The notes under the pieces are model-generated. The model was given only the letters and a program-made list of their open reading frames with translations, was not told where the DNA came from and ran no database searches. A stretch of DNA of 64,000 nucleotides from Myxococcales bacterium (GTDB lineage Bacteria > Myxococcota_A > Polyangia > Nannocystales > Nannocystaceae): contig JACKDV010000002.1 of assembly GCA_020633315.1 (NCBI GenBank), positions 310,001 to 374,000 of the forward strand, in the 5' to 3' direction. Below, piece after piece: positions 1 to 10,102 of this stretch. Both the position numbers and the translations under genes were made by a program. Each line of letters begins with the position of its first letter. Position 1 is the first letter of the stretch.

Positions 1-1245
1 CAGGATCACCAGCAGGGGCAGCCCGAGGTAGCGCAGCAGCACCACGTCCTGCTGGATCCGCACCGAGAGCTTGAGGTCGGTGGGGGCCGGCTGACCCGCG
101 GCGGCGCCCGCCTGGGGGATGATCTGCAGCAGGTACTTGCCGCCCTCCACCCCGCCCACGGTGATCGTCTCGCTCTGGCTGCCCTCGCGCCACGACTCGC
201 CGCCCTCGACCCCGTGCCACTCCTCCGCGGTGGCCCCGATGCCGATGGCCTCCTCGCTGACCTGGGAGATCAGCATCACGTCGACGTAGGCCCACTGGTT
301 GGACAGCGGCCGGGCCGAGAAGCGCACGTCGAGGGTGGTGGTCTCGCCCTTGTCGCCGATCTCGATCTCCTGCGAGTAGGGCTCGAGGGTGAGCTCGTTG
401 CTCTCGAACACGGTCTTGGTGTGGCGCCCCTGCAGGTACAGCCACGCCGCGCCCACGTAGACCGCCAGGAGCACCAGGAACGACAGCCACACCCACTTGC
501 TGCCGCGGGTCCAGGGGTTGGGCTGGAGGTTGCCCACCCCCGAGGTGGGGGGCGGCCGGCCGGGGAGGCGAAAGGCCTTCCACACCGCCGAGCCCTCGAT
601 GTGGTGCATCTGGGTGAAGTTGACGTCGGAGCCGCCGTCCTCGGTGGCCTGCTCCTCGATGGAGAGGCCCTCGGGGGGCGCCACGTAGTCGTGGGCCACC
701 GCGGTGTCGCCCACCCGCACCTGCCAGGGGAACTCGCCCTCCACGTAGGAGACCCGGGCCACCGACGACTGGAAGTGCTTGTAGCTCTTCTTCTTGAACA
801 GCACCGACTTGTGGCCGGTGAGCTGGGCCTTGGGGGCGCCGGGCAGGGCTCCGCCCAGGCTCCAGTGGCCGTCGGTCATCGGGTAGACGAGCCAGCGGTA
901 GCCCCGGTAGGGGTTGTAGAGCAGGAACTCCTGCCAGGGATACACGATGCCGTCGACCTGGCACTGCCGCCAGACGATGCCGATGATCTCCCACTCGTGG
1001 CCCTCGAGCGTGCCGCGGGCGTACAGGGGCAGCGCCGACTGCTGGCGCTGCCGGGCCACCTGCTGCACGATCTGCAGTGGTCCGCTGTCCTGGGGCGCGA
1101 GCTCCGAGCCGCAGTAGGGGCACGAGACCTGCTCCACCCCGCCGAAGCCCTTGAGGGTGATGGGGCCGCCGCAGGCCGGGCACTGCACCGGCTCGGTGCG
1201 GGCGGGCTCGCGGAACAGCTTGGGGGCGGGTTGCTCGAAGGCCAT
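1..1245 (-). CDS. DUF4178 zinc-ribbon membrane protein (3' end outside window)
   Basis: The reading frame is open from an ATG at 1245 to the window edge, so 415 residues are visible and the C-terminus is missing. Near the N-terminus a zinc ribbon is visible (CPACGG, then CPYCGS about 20 residues later). Next comes a region rich in Trp and Tyr that resembles DUF4178 repeats (GHEWEIIGIVW, YNPYRGYRWLVY). A membrane segment lies at about residues 249-270 (WLSFLVLLAVYVGAAWLYL), and another hydrophobic stretch starts where the window ends. The gene lies 10 bp downstream of a second DUF4178 gene and almost surely shares its transcript. DUF4178 has no settled biochemical role. The family call rests on sequence character only. 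Confidence 0.75.
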   Translation of the reverse strand, partial: MAFEQPAPKLFREPARTEPVQCPACGGPITLKGFGGVEQVSCPYCGSELAPQDSGPLQIVQQVARQRQQSALPLYARGTLEGHEWEIIGIVWRQCQVDGIVYPWQEFLLYNPYRGYRWLVYPMTDGHWSLGGALPGAPKAQLTGHKSVLFKKKSYKHFQSSVARVSYVEGEFPWQVRVGDTAVAHDYVAPPEGLSIEEQATEDGGSDVNFTQMHHIEGSAVWKAFRLPGRPPPTSGVGNLQPNPWTRGSKWVWLSFLVLLAVYVGAAWLYLQGRHTKTVFESNELTLEPYSQEIEIGDKGETTTLDVRFSARPLSNQWAYVDVMLISQVSEEAIGIGATAEEWHGVEGGESWREGSQSETITVGGVEGGKYLLQIIPQAGAAAGQPAPTDLKLSVRIQQDVVLLRYLGLPLLVIL

Positions 1246-1255
1246 CGTGGTCGTC

Positions 1256-1960
1256 CTAGCGCGGGCTCTGGCCCGGCTGTCCCTGCCAGCCCGTGAAGCG
1301 CCACCCCTCGAACTGTCGCAGCGGATGCAGCCCCACCTCGGCCAGCTCGATGGCCTCGCCCACGTAGGGCACGGGGCTGGCGTGGTTGGGGTTGGTGCCG
1401 TAGTCGAGCGAGACGAACTCGCCGTTCCAGCCGCGCAGGTCCGCGCCGTAGAAGCTCATCCCCGGCTCGGCCTCGAAGGGCAGGATGCCCTCGGCGCCCT
1501 TGTAGGCCGCGCCGCGGCGGTCGACCACCACGGCCTCGATCCCGTCGATCTGCAGCACCATGTTCACGTCGAGCGCTGCGTAGGGGGGCACTCGCCCGGC
1601 CACCACGCTGGGGTCCTTGGGGCGCACGATGCTGTACTGGCCCTGCGCGTCGGCGAGCCAGCCGACGGTGCCGTCGGCGAATTCGAGGAACCACTCGTTC
1701 CAGGTGCCACGCCCGTAGCGGACCTGCAGGCGACCGGCGACCTCGAAGGGCAGCGTGCGGTGGCGCCCGCGGCTGCCCAGGATGATCGGCGAGCCGTTGT
1801 CCACGAGGGCGGAGACCTGGCCCACCAGGCGTACGTCCACCCCCGTGCGGACCACGGTGCTGTTGCAGTACTCGCACACCAGCGACACCGCGGTCCCGCG
1901 GAACGGAGCCGGCGCGCCGCACTGCGGGCACTGGATCGGCGCTTGTCCGTAGGGATCCAT
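1256..1960 (-). CDS. DUF4178 zinc-ribbon protein
   Basis: This 234-residue protein starts at ATG 1960 (MDPYGQAP). It opens with a zinc ribbon (CPQCGAP ... CEYC) followed by a DUF4178-like region: the GTWNEWFLEFADGTVGWLADAQGQ stretch is typical of the family, given here only as its key residues W-E-W-F-L-E-F and G-W-L. No membrane segment or signal peptide is seen, unlike its downstream partner. The two genes are separated by 10 bp, so a soluble and a membrane DUF4178 protein are probably made together. A longer frame runs upstream of 1960, but its composition is poor in hydrophobic residues and looks non-coding. Function is unknown. Confidence 0.78.
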   Translation of the reverse strand: MDPYGQAPIQCPQCGAPAPFRGTAVSLVCEYCNSTVVRTGVDVRLVGQVSALVDNGSPIILGSRGRHRTLPFEVAGRLQVRYGRGTWNEWFLEFADGTVGWLADAQGQYSIVRPKDPSVVAGRVPPYAALDVNMVLQIDGIEAVVVDRRGAAYKGAEGILPFEAEPGMSFYGADLRGWNGEFVSLDYGTNPNHASPVPYVGEAIELAEVGLHPLRQFEGWRFTGWQGQPGQSPR

Positions 1961-2036
1961 GGGGGCGGAGGCGCTCGCGCTGCGGGCGCGGTCGGCGGGC
2001 GCCATCATGCCACGGACGGCGGTCGCGTGCAGGGGC

Positions 2037-2462
2037 CTACCAGTTGCCCATGCCACCCAGGTTGGTGACCTTGGAGAAACCCGCCTCGAGGAGCGCCTCC
2101 TTGGCCATCCCCGAGCGTCGACCCGAGCGGCAGTACACCACGATGGGTGCGTCGCCCTTGCCGTCGGTCCAGCTGCGGATCTCGTCGATGCGCGCGGAGA
2201 CCTGATCGTGCGGGATGTTGCGGGCACCGTCGACGTGGCCGGCCTCGTACTCCTCGGGGGTGCGTACGTCGAGCAGCAGCGCGCCCTCCTGCTCCACCAG
2301 CCGGTGGGCCAGCGCGGGGTCGCGATCGGGCAGCCCGGCCGGCGCCGCGCTCTGGGGCGACTCCTTGGGCGGGGAGCCATCGGCGGGCTGGTCGTTGCAG
2401 CCGGCGAGGGCGAGGGCGATCAGCAGCGACGAGCTGCGGGCCACGGTGCGAGCGAGGAGCAT
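2037..2462 (-). CDS. Rhodanese-domain lipoprotein
   Basis: The 141-residue product has a lipoprotein signal (lipobox ALAGC at about residues 18-22), a short Pro/Ser linker, and one rhodanese domain (about 50-141). The substrate-binding entry LLDVRTPEEYEAGHVDGA and the active-site loop CRSGRRS with its persulfide-forming cysteine are both intact. Single-domain periplasmic rhodaneses move sulfane sulfur or act in thiol-based redox chemistry; the acceptor here is not known. It lies between a Ser/Thr kinase gene (58 bp upstream) and the DUF4178 pair (76 bp downstream), all on the minus strand, so co-transcription is possible but not proved. Confidence 0.88.
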   Translation of the reverse strand: MLLARTVARSSSLLIALALAGCNDQPADGSPPKESPQSAAPAGLPDRDPALAHRLVEQEGALLLDVRTPEEYEAGHVDGARNIPHDQVSARIDEIRSWTDGKGDAPIVVYCRSGRRSGMAKEALLEAGFSKVTNLGGMGNW

Positions 2463-2520
2463 CGCCCGAGCATCGCCGATCGCCGCACGAGGAGGAACCC
2501 GGCGGGTCCGTCGCCGCGGG

Positions 2521-3672
<1,152 letters not shown>

Positions 3673-3754
3673 ACTCGGGGGGTAGTTGACCTCAGTCTAT
3701 GAGATCACCCCTCGTATGATCCGTGTCTCCAGTTACAAATCCCGAGACGGTTCA

Positions 3755-4906
3755 TTACATTCGTTCGAATATTCCTGCCGCACCCATGCCACCGCCGATA
3801 CACATCGTCACCATTGTGTAGCGGCCGTTACGCCTGTGGAGCTCGGAGAGGGCGGTCGCCGTAAGCTTTGCCCCGGTACAGCCCAGGGGGTGGCCCAGGG
3901 CGATCGCTCCGCCGTTGACGTTGACCTTGTCGGGATCGAGCCCGAGGGTGCGCACCACGGCGAGCGACTGCGAGGCGAAGGCCTCGTTGAGCTCGATGAC
4001 GTCCATGTCGGAGACCTTGAGCCCCGTCTGGGCGAGCACCTTGGGGATCGCCTCGATGGGTCCGATGCCCATGATCTCGGGCGGCACGCCAGCCACCGCG
4101 AAGCCCACGTAGCGCGCGATGGGGGTCAGGCCCAGCTCCTTGGCCTTGTCGGCCGACATCACCACCGCCATCGCGGCGCCGTCGCTCATCTGCGACGAGT
4201 TGCCCGCGGTGACCGAGCCCTTCACGTGGAAGACCGGACGCAGCGAGGCGAGGGCCTCGGGGTTGGTGTCGGCGCGGGGACCCTCGTCGATGGAGAAGGT
4301 CTTGCCGGTGGCCGTGGTGACCGGGACGATCTCGTCGGCGAACCGGCCCGACTCGATCGCCGCCACCGCGCGCTGGTGGCTGGTGAGCGCGAAGGCGTCC
4401 TGGTCCGCGCGGCTCACCTCGTACGTGCGGGCCACGTTCTCGGCGGTGAGGCCCATGGAGATGTACAGCTCCGGGGCCTGCAGCACCACCGAGTGGTTGA
4501 GCACGGCCTTGTTGCCGCCCATCGGGACCATGCTCATCGACTCCACCCCGCCCGCGACGGCGCAGTCGATGGCGCCGACCATGATGCGCTCGGCACAGGT
4601 GGCGATCGCCTGCAGCCCCGAGGAGCAGAAGCGGTTGATGGTCTGGGCCGAGGTGGTGTGGGGCAGGCCGGCACGCATGCCCACCACGCGCGCCACGTTG
4701 AGGCCCTGCTCGGCCTCGGGCATGGCGCAGCCGAGCACCACGTCGTCGACGAGCTCGCCGGGCAGCCCGGGCAGATCGGCGAGGGTGCCCCGGAGCACCT
4801 GGATGGCGATGTCGTCCGGGCGGGTCTGGGCGAGCGCCCCCTTGTAGGCCTTGCCCACCGCAGAGCGGCGCGCAGCGACGAGAACGGCTTCCTTGAGCTT
4901 GGTCAT
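3755..4906 (-). CDS. fadA: Acetyl-CoA C-acyltransferase (thiolase)
   Basis: The 383-residue thiolase carries the acylated nucleophile Cys94 in NRFCSSGLQA, the C-terminal histidine in NGGAIALGHPLG and the second catalytic cysteine in MCIGGGMGAAG. It performs the last step of fatty-acid beta-oxidation, cleaving 3-ketoacyl-CoA to acetyl-CoA and a shortened acyl-CoA. It sits 31 bp behind a FadN-type multifunctional enzyme with an AAGGA Shine-Dalgarno between them, so the two form a fadN-fadA unit. The last 25 or so codons use AT-rich choices rare elsewhere in the window (GGA ATA TTC GAA CGA ATG TAA), a local drift that continues into the intergenic DNA. A biosynthetic acetoacetyl-CoA thiolase is the alternative, less likely given the neighbour. 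Confidence 0.93.
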   Translation of the reverse strand: MTKLKEAVLVAARRSAVGKAYKGALAQTRPDDIAIQVLRGTLADLPGLPGELVDDVVLGCAMPEAEQGLNVARVVGMRAGLPHTTSAQTINRFCSSGLQAIATCAERIMVGAIDCAVAGGVESMSMVPMGGNKAVLNHSVVLQAPELYISMGLTAENVARTYEVSRADQDAFALTSHQRAVAAIESGRFADEIVPVTTATGKTFSIDEGPRADTNPEALASLRPVFHVKGSVTAGNSSQMSDGAAMAVVMSADKAKELGLTPIARYVGFAVAGVPPEIMGIGPIEAIPKVLAQTGLKVSDMDVIELNEAFASQSLAVVRTLGLDPDKVNVNGGAIALGHPLGCTGAKLTATALSELHRRNGRYTMVTMCIGGGMGAAGIFERM

Positions 4907-4937
4907 TGTCGATGTCCTTGAGTCGCGTGGGCGAAGG

Positions 4938-7391
4938 CTAGTTCCTGAGCGGCTTGCCGGTCTTGAGGGTGTGGGCGATGCGGTCGCGGGTCTTCTGGGT
5001 GCCGGCCAGGCTCACGAAGGCCTCGCGCTCGAGGTCGAGCAGCTCCTGGGCGGTCATGGTGCCCGGGACGGGGCGCATGCCGCCGGTGATCACGTGGGCG
5101 ATCTTCTCGCCGATGAGGCGGTCGTGCTCGCTGGCGTAGCCGCCCCACTCGAACTGGGCCGCGCCCATCAGGAAGTTGGCCCCGCCGCTCGCCCCGATCA
5201 CGGTGATCGGCGCGTTGGGATCGGGCGGCACGTAGCCGGCCTCGGCCATGCCGATGGCGCGGCGCTTGGCCTCGGCCAGCACCCGACGCTTGTTGAACAC
5301 GATGGCGTCGGTGGGGCGCAGGTAGCCCAGGCCGAGCGCCTCGTGGGCCGAGGTGCTCACCTTGCCCTGGGCCGCGCTCTCGAAGCCGCGACGCAGCCAG
5401 GGGTAGGGGTCGGTGTCGGGGGCCAGCGTGGCCCACTCGGAGGCCCGGCGGGCGATCTCCTTGAGGCCGCCGCCGGCGGGCACCAGGCCTACCCCCGCCT
5501 CCACCAGGCCCATGTAGAGCTCGGCATCGGCCACCACCGCGTCGGCGGCCAGGGTCACCTCGGCGCCGCCGCCCAGGGTCATGCCGAAGGGCGCGGTGAC
5601 CACGGGCACCGGCGAGTGCCGCAGCTTCATCATCGTCTGCTGGAACGAGTGCACGAACTGGTCGAGCTCGTCCCACTTGCTCTGCCCGGCCAGGGCCAGG
5701 ATCACGAACAGGTTGGCGCCCGCCGAGAAGTGGCTGCCCTGGTTGCCGACCACGATGGCCCGGAACTCACCGCTCTCCACCGCGCGATCGACCGCGGTGC
5801 TCAGCATGGTGGCGATGCCCTCGTCGATCGCGTTCATCTTGGCGTGGAACTCGACGCAGGCGATGCCGTCGCCGAGATCGATCAGGCTGGCGCTCTTGTT
5901 GCTCGCCACCACGCCCACCTCGCCCTTGCGCTGGGCGAGCACCAGGATCCCCTCGGTGCGGGGGACGGGCACGTGGGTGCCCGCCTCGGCCGACACCATG
6001 GTGGGCTCGGCCTCGCTGCCGTGAAACCAGCGAGCGTCGTCGCCGTGCTGCTCGAGCAGCTTGGCGGCGATGGGAGCCGGGGTGATGCCCGCGGCCTTCA
6101 TCTGGTCGATCACCCAGCGGAAGCCGGCGGCGTCCCACATGGCGAAGGGCCCCAGGCTCCAGCGGTAGCCCCAGCACATCGCGTCGTCGATGCTGCCGGG
6201 GTCGTCGGCGATCTCGCCCAGGCGGTTGGCCGCGTAGTTGAACAGCGGCAGGTAGACCTTGCGCAGGAAGTCGCCCGCGCGGCCCTCGGCCCGCAGCGCA
6301 GCGGCGATGCGGGCGGGCAGGCCCTTCTCCTTGTTGGCCGCGGCCAGCTCGGGGAAGCTCGGCTCCTGGCGCGCGCGGTACTCGAGGGTGGTGAGGTCGA
6401 GCGAGAGGATCTTGCTGCGGCCCTTCTCGTCGCGCTCCTTGGTCTTCTTGTAGAAGCCCTGCCCGGTCTTGTCGCCGCGCAGGCCCATCTCGAACATCTT
6501 CCCGAAGGCCTCGGGCACCGTCATCAGGTGGTGCAGCTCGTCGTAGTTGGGCTGGCCGGGATCGCCCGAGGTGGCCTTGGCCAGGTTCTCGATGACCAGC
6601 GCGGCCACGTCGATGCCCACCAGGTCGCCCAGGCGGAAGCTGCCCGTGTTGGGGCGCCCCATGAGCTTGCCGTTGAGCAGGTCGACCTCCTCCACCGTGT
6701 AGCCGCCGTCGAAGGTGGCCTGGAAGGTCAGCATCATCTCGGCGATGCCGATGCGGTTGCCGATGAAGTTGGGCGTGTCGCGGCAGACCACCACCCCCTT
6801 GCCCAGCACGCGGTCGCTGAAGGTGCCCAGCGCCTCGGCCACCGCGGGATCGGTGTGCGCCGAGGGGACGATCTCCAGCAGGTGCATGTAGCGGGGCGGG
6901 TTGAACCAGTGCATGCCCACCACGCGGCGGCGCACCCCCTCCGGCAGCCCCTCCACGATGTCGCCGATGGGAAGGCCCGAGGTGTTGGTGGCGAGCACGG
7001 CGTGCTCCGGGGCCGCCTTGCCGATGCGCTCGAACAGCGGCCGCTTGATGTCCAGACGCTCGATCACCACCTCGATCACCAGGTCGCTGGCCCCCACCGC
7101 CGACTCGAGGTCGTCGTCGAGGTTGCCCACCGTGATCCGCGAGGCGAAGGCCACGTCCATGAACGGCGCCGGCTTGCCCTTGAGCATCTTCTTGAGCGCC
7201 ACCGCCGACACGGCATCGCGGGCCGCCTTGGGGGCCCCCTTGCCCGCGTCCTTGGGCACGATGTCGAGCAGGTGGGTACGCACCCCGGCGTTGGCGAGAT
7301 GGGCCGCGATCTGGGCCCCCATCGTGCCGGCCCCGATGACCGTGGCGACGAGTTGGTGGGGAGGTCGGTGGAGGTTCACGCGCCGGACCAT
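4938..7391 (-). CDS. fadN: 3-hydroxyacyl-CoA dehydrogenase / enoyl-CoA hydratase (FadN-like)
   Basis: The 817-residue protein begins with an NAD-binding hydroxyacyl-CoA dehydrogenase domain (VIGAGTMGAQIA, about residues 17-28) and ends with an enoyl-CoA hydratase/isomerase domain (HFSAGANLF near residue 555; both catalytic glutamates are present, in GGGAEV and in LVEAGVGLVPAGGG). This order, dehydrogenase first, is that of Bacillus FadN rather than E. coli FadB, and the length fits FadN. It catalyses the hydration and oxidation steps of beta-oxidation. The start is ATG 7391 behind a GGAGGG Shine-Dalgarno; a frame extending upstream to 7688 is low-complexity and overlaps the divergent gene. 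It is followed by fadA. Confidence 0.93.
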   Translation of the reverse strand: MVRRVNLHRPPHQLVATVIGAGTMGAQIAAHLANAGVRTHLLDIVPKDAGKGAPKAARDAVSAVALKKMLKGKPAPFMDVAFASRITVGNLDDDLESAVGASDLVIEVVIERLDIKRPLFERIGKAAPEHAVLATNTSGLPIGDIVEGLPEGVRRRVVGMHWFNPPRYMHLLEIVPSAHTDPAVAEALGTFSDRVLGKGVVVCRDTPNFIGNRIGIAEMMLTFQATFDGGYTVEEVDLLNGKLMGRPNTGSFRLGDLVGIDVAALVIENLAKATSGDPGQPNYDELHHLMTVPEAFGKMFEMGLRGDKTGQGFYKKTKERDEKGRSKILSLDLTTLEYRARQEPSFPELAAANKEKGLPARIAAALRAEGRAGDFLRKVYLPLFNYAANRLGEIADDPGSIDDAMCWGYRWSLGPFAMWDAAGFRWVIDQMKAAGITPAPIAAKLLEQHGDDARWFHGSEAEPTMVSAEAGTHVPVPRTEGILVLAQRKGEVGVVASNKSASLIDLGDGIACVEFHAKMNAIDEGIATMLSTAVDRAVESGEFRAIVVGNQGSHFSAGANLFVILALAGQSKWDELDQFVHSFQQTMMKLRHSPVPVVTAPFGMTLGGGAEVTLAADAVVADAELYMGLVEAGVGLVPAGGGLKEIARRASEWATLAPDTDPYPWLRRGFESAAQGKVSTSAHEALGLGYLRPTDAIVFNKRRVLAEAKRRAIGMAEAGYVPPDPNAPITVIGASGGANFLMGAAQFEWGGYASEHDRLIGEKIAHVITGGMRPVPGTMTAQELLDLEREAFVSLAGTQKTRDRIAHTLKTGKPLRN

Positions 7392-7423
7392 AGCGGCGCC
7401 CTCCGGTCGTGGGGAGGGGCGCG

Positions 7424-7443
7424 TGGTGCACATCATGTGACCA
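7424..7443. promoter_or_regulatory. Bulged palindrome between fadN and a divergent gene
   Basis: The arms TGGT-g-CACAT and ATGTG-ACCA face each other around one central base, perfect except for one extra G in the left arm. The site lies 33-52 bp upstream of fadN. TGGT/ACCA arms recall fatty-acid regulator operators, but this is a visual comparison only. Confidence 0.3.
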
Positions 7444-7498
7444 AGGCCGCATCCTTTTGGGCGCTGGTCGGGGCCCCGTGCTACCGTGCCCGACGGGG

Positions 7499-10102
7499 AT
7501 GATGCCGCCCAAGCCGCGTCGATCGCTTGTGTGGGGCCTCGGCCTGGCGATCTCGTCGGTCGGGGTCGGCCCCGTCGTGCCCGAGGCGGAGGCCGAGCCG
7601 GCGGTCGACGTGGCGAGCTCCAGCGTCGATCCATCCACGGGTGAGCCCTGGGCCTCGAGCCCCGAGCTCGGACCGCTCGAGCTGGCACCGACGGGCGATC
7701 CCGAGCCGGTCGAGGCGGTGGACCTCGACGGTCCCCTCGAGGGGCGTTCCGGCGCGTCGACTGCGCTGATCGCCCGCGACCCTGCCACCGCGCTGGCGCT
7801 GCTGGATGCCGAGCCCCCCGCGGCCGAGGGCTCGCGCGAGTGGTTTTCCCGGGGCGCGTTGCGGGCCCGGGTGCTGCGGATGCAGGGGCGCGCGGGCGAG
7901 GCGGTGAGCCTGCTCGAGCCGCGCCTGGCCCACGCCGAGCTCGAGGATGCGTTCCCGAAGGACGTGCTGGGCTTCGAGCTGGCGCGGGCGCGAGTCGAGT
8001 GGGCGCGCAGCGGCGGGCTGGAGCCCGAGGCCGCCGACGCGCAGCTCGAGACGGCGAGCCGCGAGCTGAGCAAGCTCCGCAAGCACGCCTCGCTGCGCAA
8101 CCTGGCCGAGCTGCGGGTGCTGCAGGCCGAGGCGCTCGCGGGGGTGGCGGGCGGCAGCGACAAGGCGAGCAAGCGAGCGGGGCAGCAGGCGGCCAAGGCC
8201 CTGGCCAAGATCGTCGCCGACTACCCCAACCACCCGCGCATCGGCGATCTGCGGCTGGCCCACGCCGAGGCGCTGCGGCGGGCGGGCAAGGACGCCGAGG
8301 CGGCCACGGCCCTGCGGCGCATCGTGATCGAGCGCGCGGGCGAGCCCGAGGAGGCCGAGGCCTGGGCCGAGCTGCAGGAGCTGGCCGCGGCCAACCCCAA
8401 GGTGGGCACGCCCTCGCTGTCGTTCGCCGAGCGCCTCGAGCAGGCGATGCTCGCCCGCGGCCTGCGGAGGGTGGAGCGCTCGCGCGAGGTGCTCGACGAG
8501 CTGCTCGCCGATCCCGAGCTGTCCTCGTCGCAGCGCCGCCAGGTGCATCGCTCGCGCTCGTACACCGCCTACAAGCAGCGCGACTACCAGGCCTGCGTGG
8601 ACGACCTGCGGCCGCTGTACGACGAGGGCATCGGCGGCGAGGTGCGGGACTGGCTGCTGCGCTGCTACGAGCGCGGCGAGATGTACGACGAGGCGCTGGC
8701 GATCTGGCAGCACCGCATCGACAGCACCAACAAGGTCACCCGCTCGGGCGGGCTGTGGAGCGGCATCGAGCTCGCGGTGCGGGCCGGTCGCTACGTGCAG
8801 GCCGAGGCGTGGCTGAACGACTACGAGAAGTCGTTCAAGGGCCACGTGGGCGAGCGTCGCTGGCTGCGGGCGTGGCTGCCCTACCGCCTGGGGCGCGACC
8901 CCGAGGCCATCGCGGGCTTCCGCGAGGTGGTCAAGCGGGGCGGCAGCGAGGGGCGCACGGCCGAGTACTTCCTGGGCAAGCTGCTCGCGCGCAGCGACGA
9001 CCCGGCGGAGCGGACCGAGGGCATCGGCGTGCTGCAGCAGATCGCGGCGGGCGATGCCTGGAGCTACTACGGCCTGATGGCGCGGCAGCGCCTGCTCGAC
9101 GTGGCGGCCGAGACCCCGCCGCTGCCCGAGCTGCCCGCCGTGGCCGACGAGGCGCGCCGCCCCTCGCGGGTCGACACCGAGCGCCGCCTCGCCGAGCTCG
9201 ACGCTCGCTTCGGCGAGGCCTGGCCCACCCTGCGACGCACCCGGCAGCTCTACGAGGCGGGCTACCTCGAGGAGGCCCGTCGCGAGCTGCGGCACGCGAC
9301 CAAGGCGTACATCGGGACCAAGCAGGGCTACGGCCCCGGGCCGCGCAGCGAGGCGCTGATCGTGGGCCTGGGCTGGAAGGCCGAGTGGGACTTCCCGCGG
9401 GCCAAGCCCACCCGTGCCGGCCGCAAGACCATGCGCATCGCCGAGGAGGACGAGGCGCTCTCCCGCGGGCTGCGGGCGCTGGCCCACGATCTGAGCGAGC
9501 CCCACGAGTGGGCCAAGCTCAGCACCTCCGCCGACGGCCCCTACAAGGCGCGCTGGCACCCGCGGGCCTACCGGGCGTCGCTCGAGCGCGAGGCCCGGCT
9601 GCGCAAGGTCGATCCGATCCACCTGTGGTCGCTGATGTACACCGAGTCCCGCTACCGTCGGCACGTGGTCTCGCCGGTGGGGGCTCGCGGCGCGCTGCAG
9701 ATCATGCCGTGGACCGGGCGTCAGCTCGCCGAGCGCCTCGGAGAGCTACCCGCCGACGGTCGCTTCGACTCCGACACCCTCTTCGACATCGACACCAACG
9801 CCCACCTGGCCAGCTACTACATCTCGGAGCTGCTGTTCAAGTTCCACGGGCAGGGGCCGATGGCCTACGCCAGCTACAACGGCGGCCCCAGCAACGTGGG
9901 CCGCTGGCTGCGGGCCAAGTCCAAGGAGGGCGCGCCGCTCGAGCTCGACGCCTTCGTCGAGGAGATCGACTTCGACGAGAGCCGCCGCTACGCCAAGCGC
10001 GTCACCGAGGTCTCGGCCGCCTACGCCATGCTCTACGAGGGCCGGCTGCCGCGGTGGACCAACGAGGTCGACCCGGTGGTCGAGGACAACATCGACTTCT
10101 AG
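7499..10102 (+). CDS. Secreted lytic transglycosylase with TPR-like N-terminal region
   Basis: The 867-residue product has a short signal-like N-terminus (positive KPRR, then WGLGLAISSVGVG), a long alpha-helical region rich in Ala/Leu/Arg that resembles tetratricopeptide repeats, and a C-terminal Slt family-1 domain. Catalytic Glu is in MYTESRYRR (about residue 714), followed by GARGALQIMP and AYNGGP-type motifs (ASYNGGPSNVGRW). It should cleave the glycan strands of periplasmic peptidoglycan, as Slt70-like enzymes do. Start ATG 7499 is preferred because a TGCTACCGT element ends 11 nt upstream. Its stop overlaps the convergent CBS-domain gene by 3 bp, so no terminator separates them. Confidence 0.9.
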   Translation: MMPPKPRRSLVWGLGLAISSVGVGPVVPEAEAEPAVDVASSSVDPSTGEPWASSPELGPLELAPTGDPEPVEAVDLDGPLEGRSGASTALIARDPATALALLDAEPPAAEGSREWFSRGALRARVLRMQGRAGEAVSLLEPRLAHAELEDAFPKDVLGFELARARVEWARSGGLEPEAADAQLETASRELSKLRKHASLRNLAELRVLQAEALAGVAGGSDKASKRAGQQAAKALAKIVADYPNHPRIGDLRLAHAEALRRAGKDAEAATALRRIVIERAGEPEEAEAWAELQELAAANPKVGTPSLSFAERLEQAMLARGLRRVERSREVLDELLADPELSSSQRRQVHRSRSYTAYKQRDYQACVDDLRPLYDEGIGGEVRDWLLRCYERGEMYDEALAIWQHRIDSTNKVTRSGGLWSGIELAVRAGRYVQAEAWLNDYEKSFKGHVGERRWLRAWLPYRLGRDPEAIAGFREVVKRGGSEGRTAEYFLGKLLARSDDPAERTEGIGVLQQIAAGDAWSYYGLMARQRLLDVAAETPPLPELPAVADEARRPSRVDTERRLAELDARFGEAWPTLRRTRQLYEAGYLEEARRELRHATKAYIGTKQGYGPGPRSEALIVGLGWKAEWDFPRAKPTRAGRKTMRIAEEDEALSRGLRALAHDLSEPHEWAKLSTSADGPYKARWHPRAYRASLEREARLRKVDPIHLWSLMYTESRYRRHVVSPVGARGALQIMPWTGRQLAERLGELPADGRFDSDTLFDIDTNAHLASYYISELLFKFHGQGPMAYASYNGGPSNVGRWLRAKSKEGAPLELDAFVEEIDFDESRRYAKRVTEVSAAYAMLYEGRLPRWTNEVDPVVEDNIDF

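Noticed and set aside
3755..3790. GTTCGAAT resembling a tRNA T-loop
   Set aside because: It lies within the last codons of the thiolase gene, and no acceptor or anticodon stems can be folded around it.
4851..7502. Long open frame on the plus strand opposite fadN
   Set aside because: It is the complement of a clearly homologous gene. His/Gly/Ala/Leu/Arg-rich composition is what high third-position GC makes in this frame; there is no domain.
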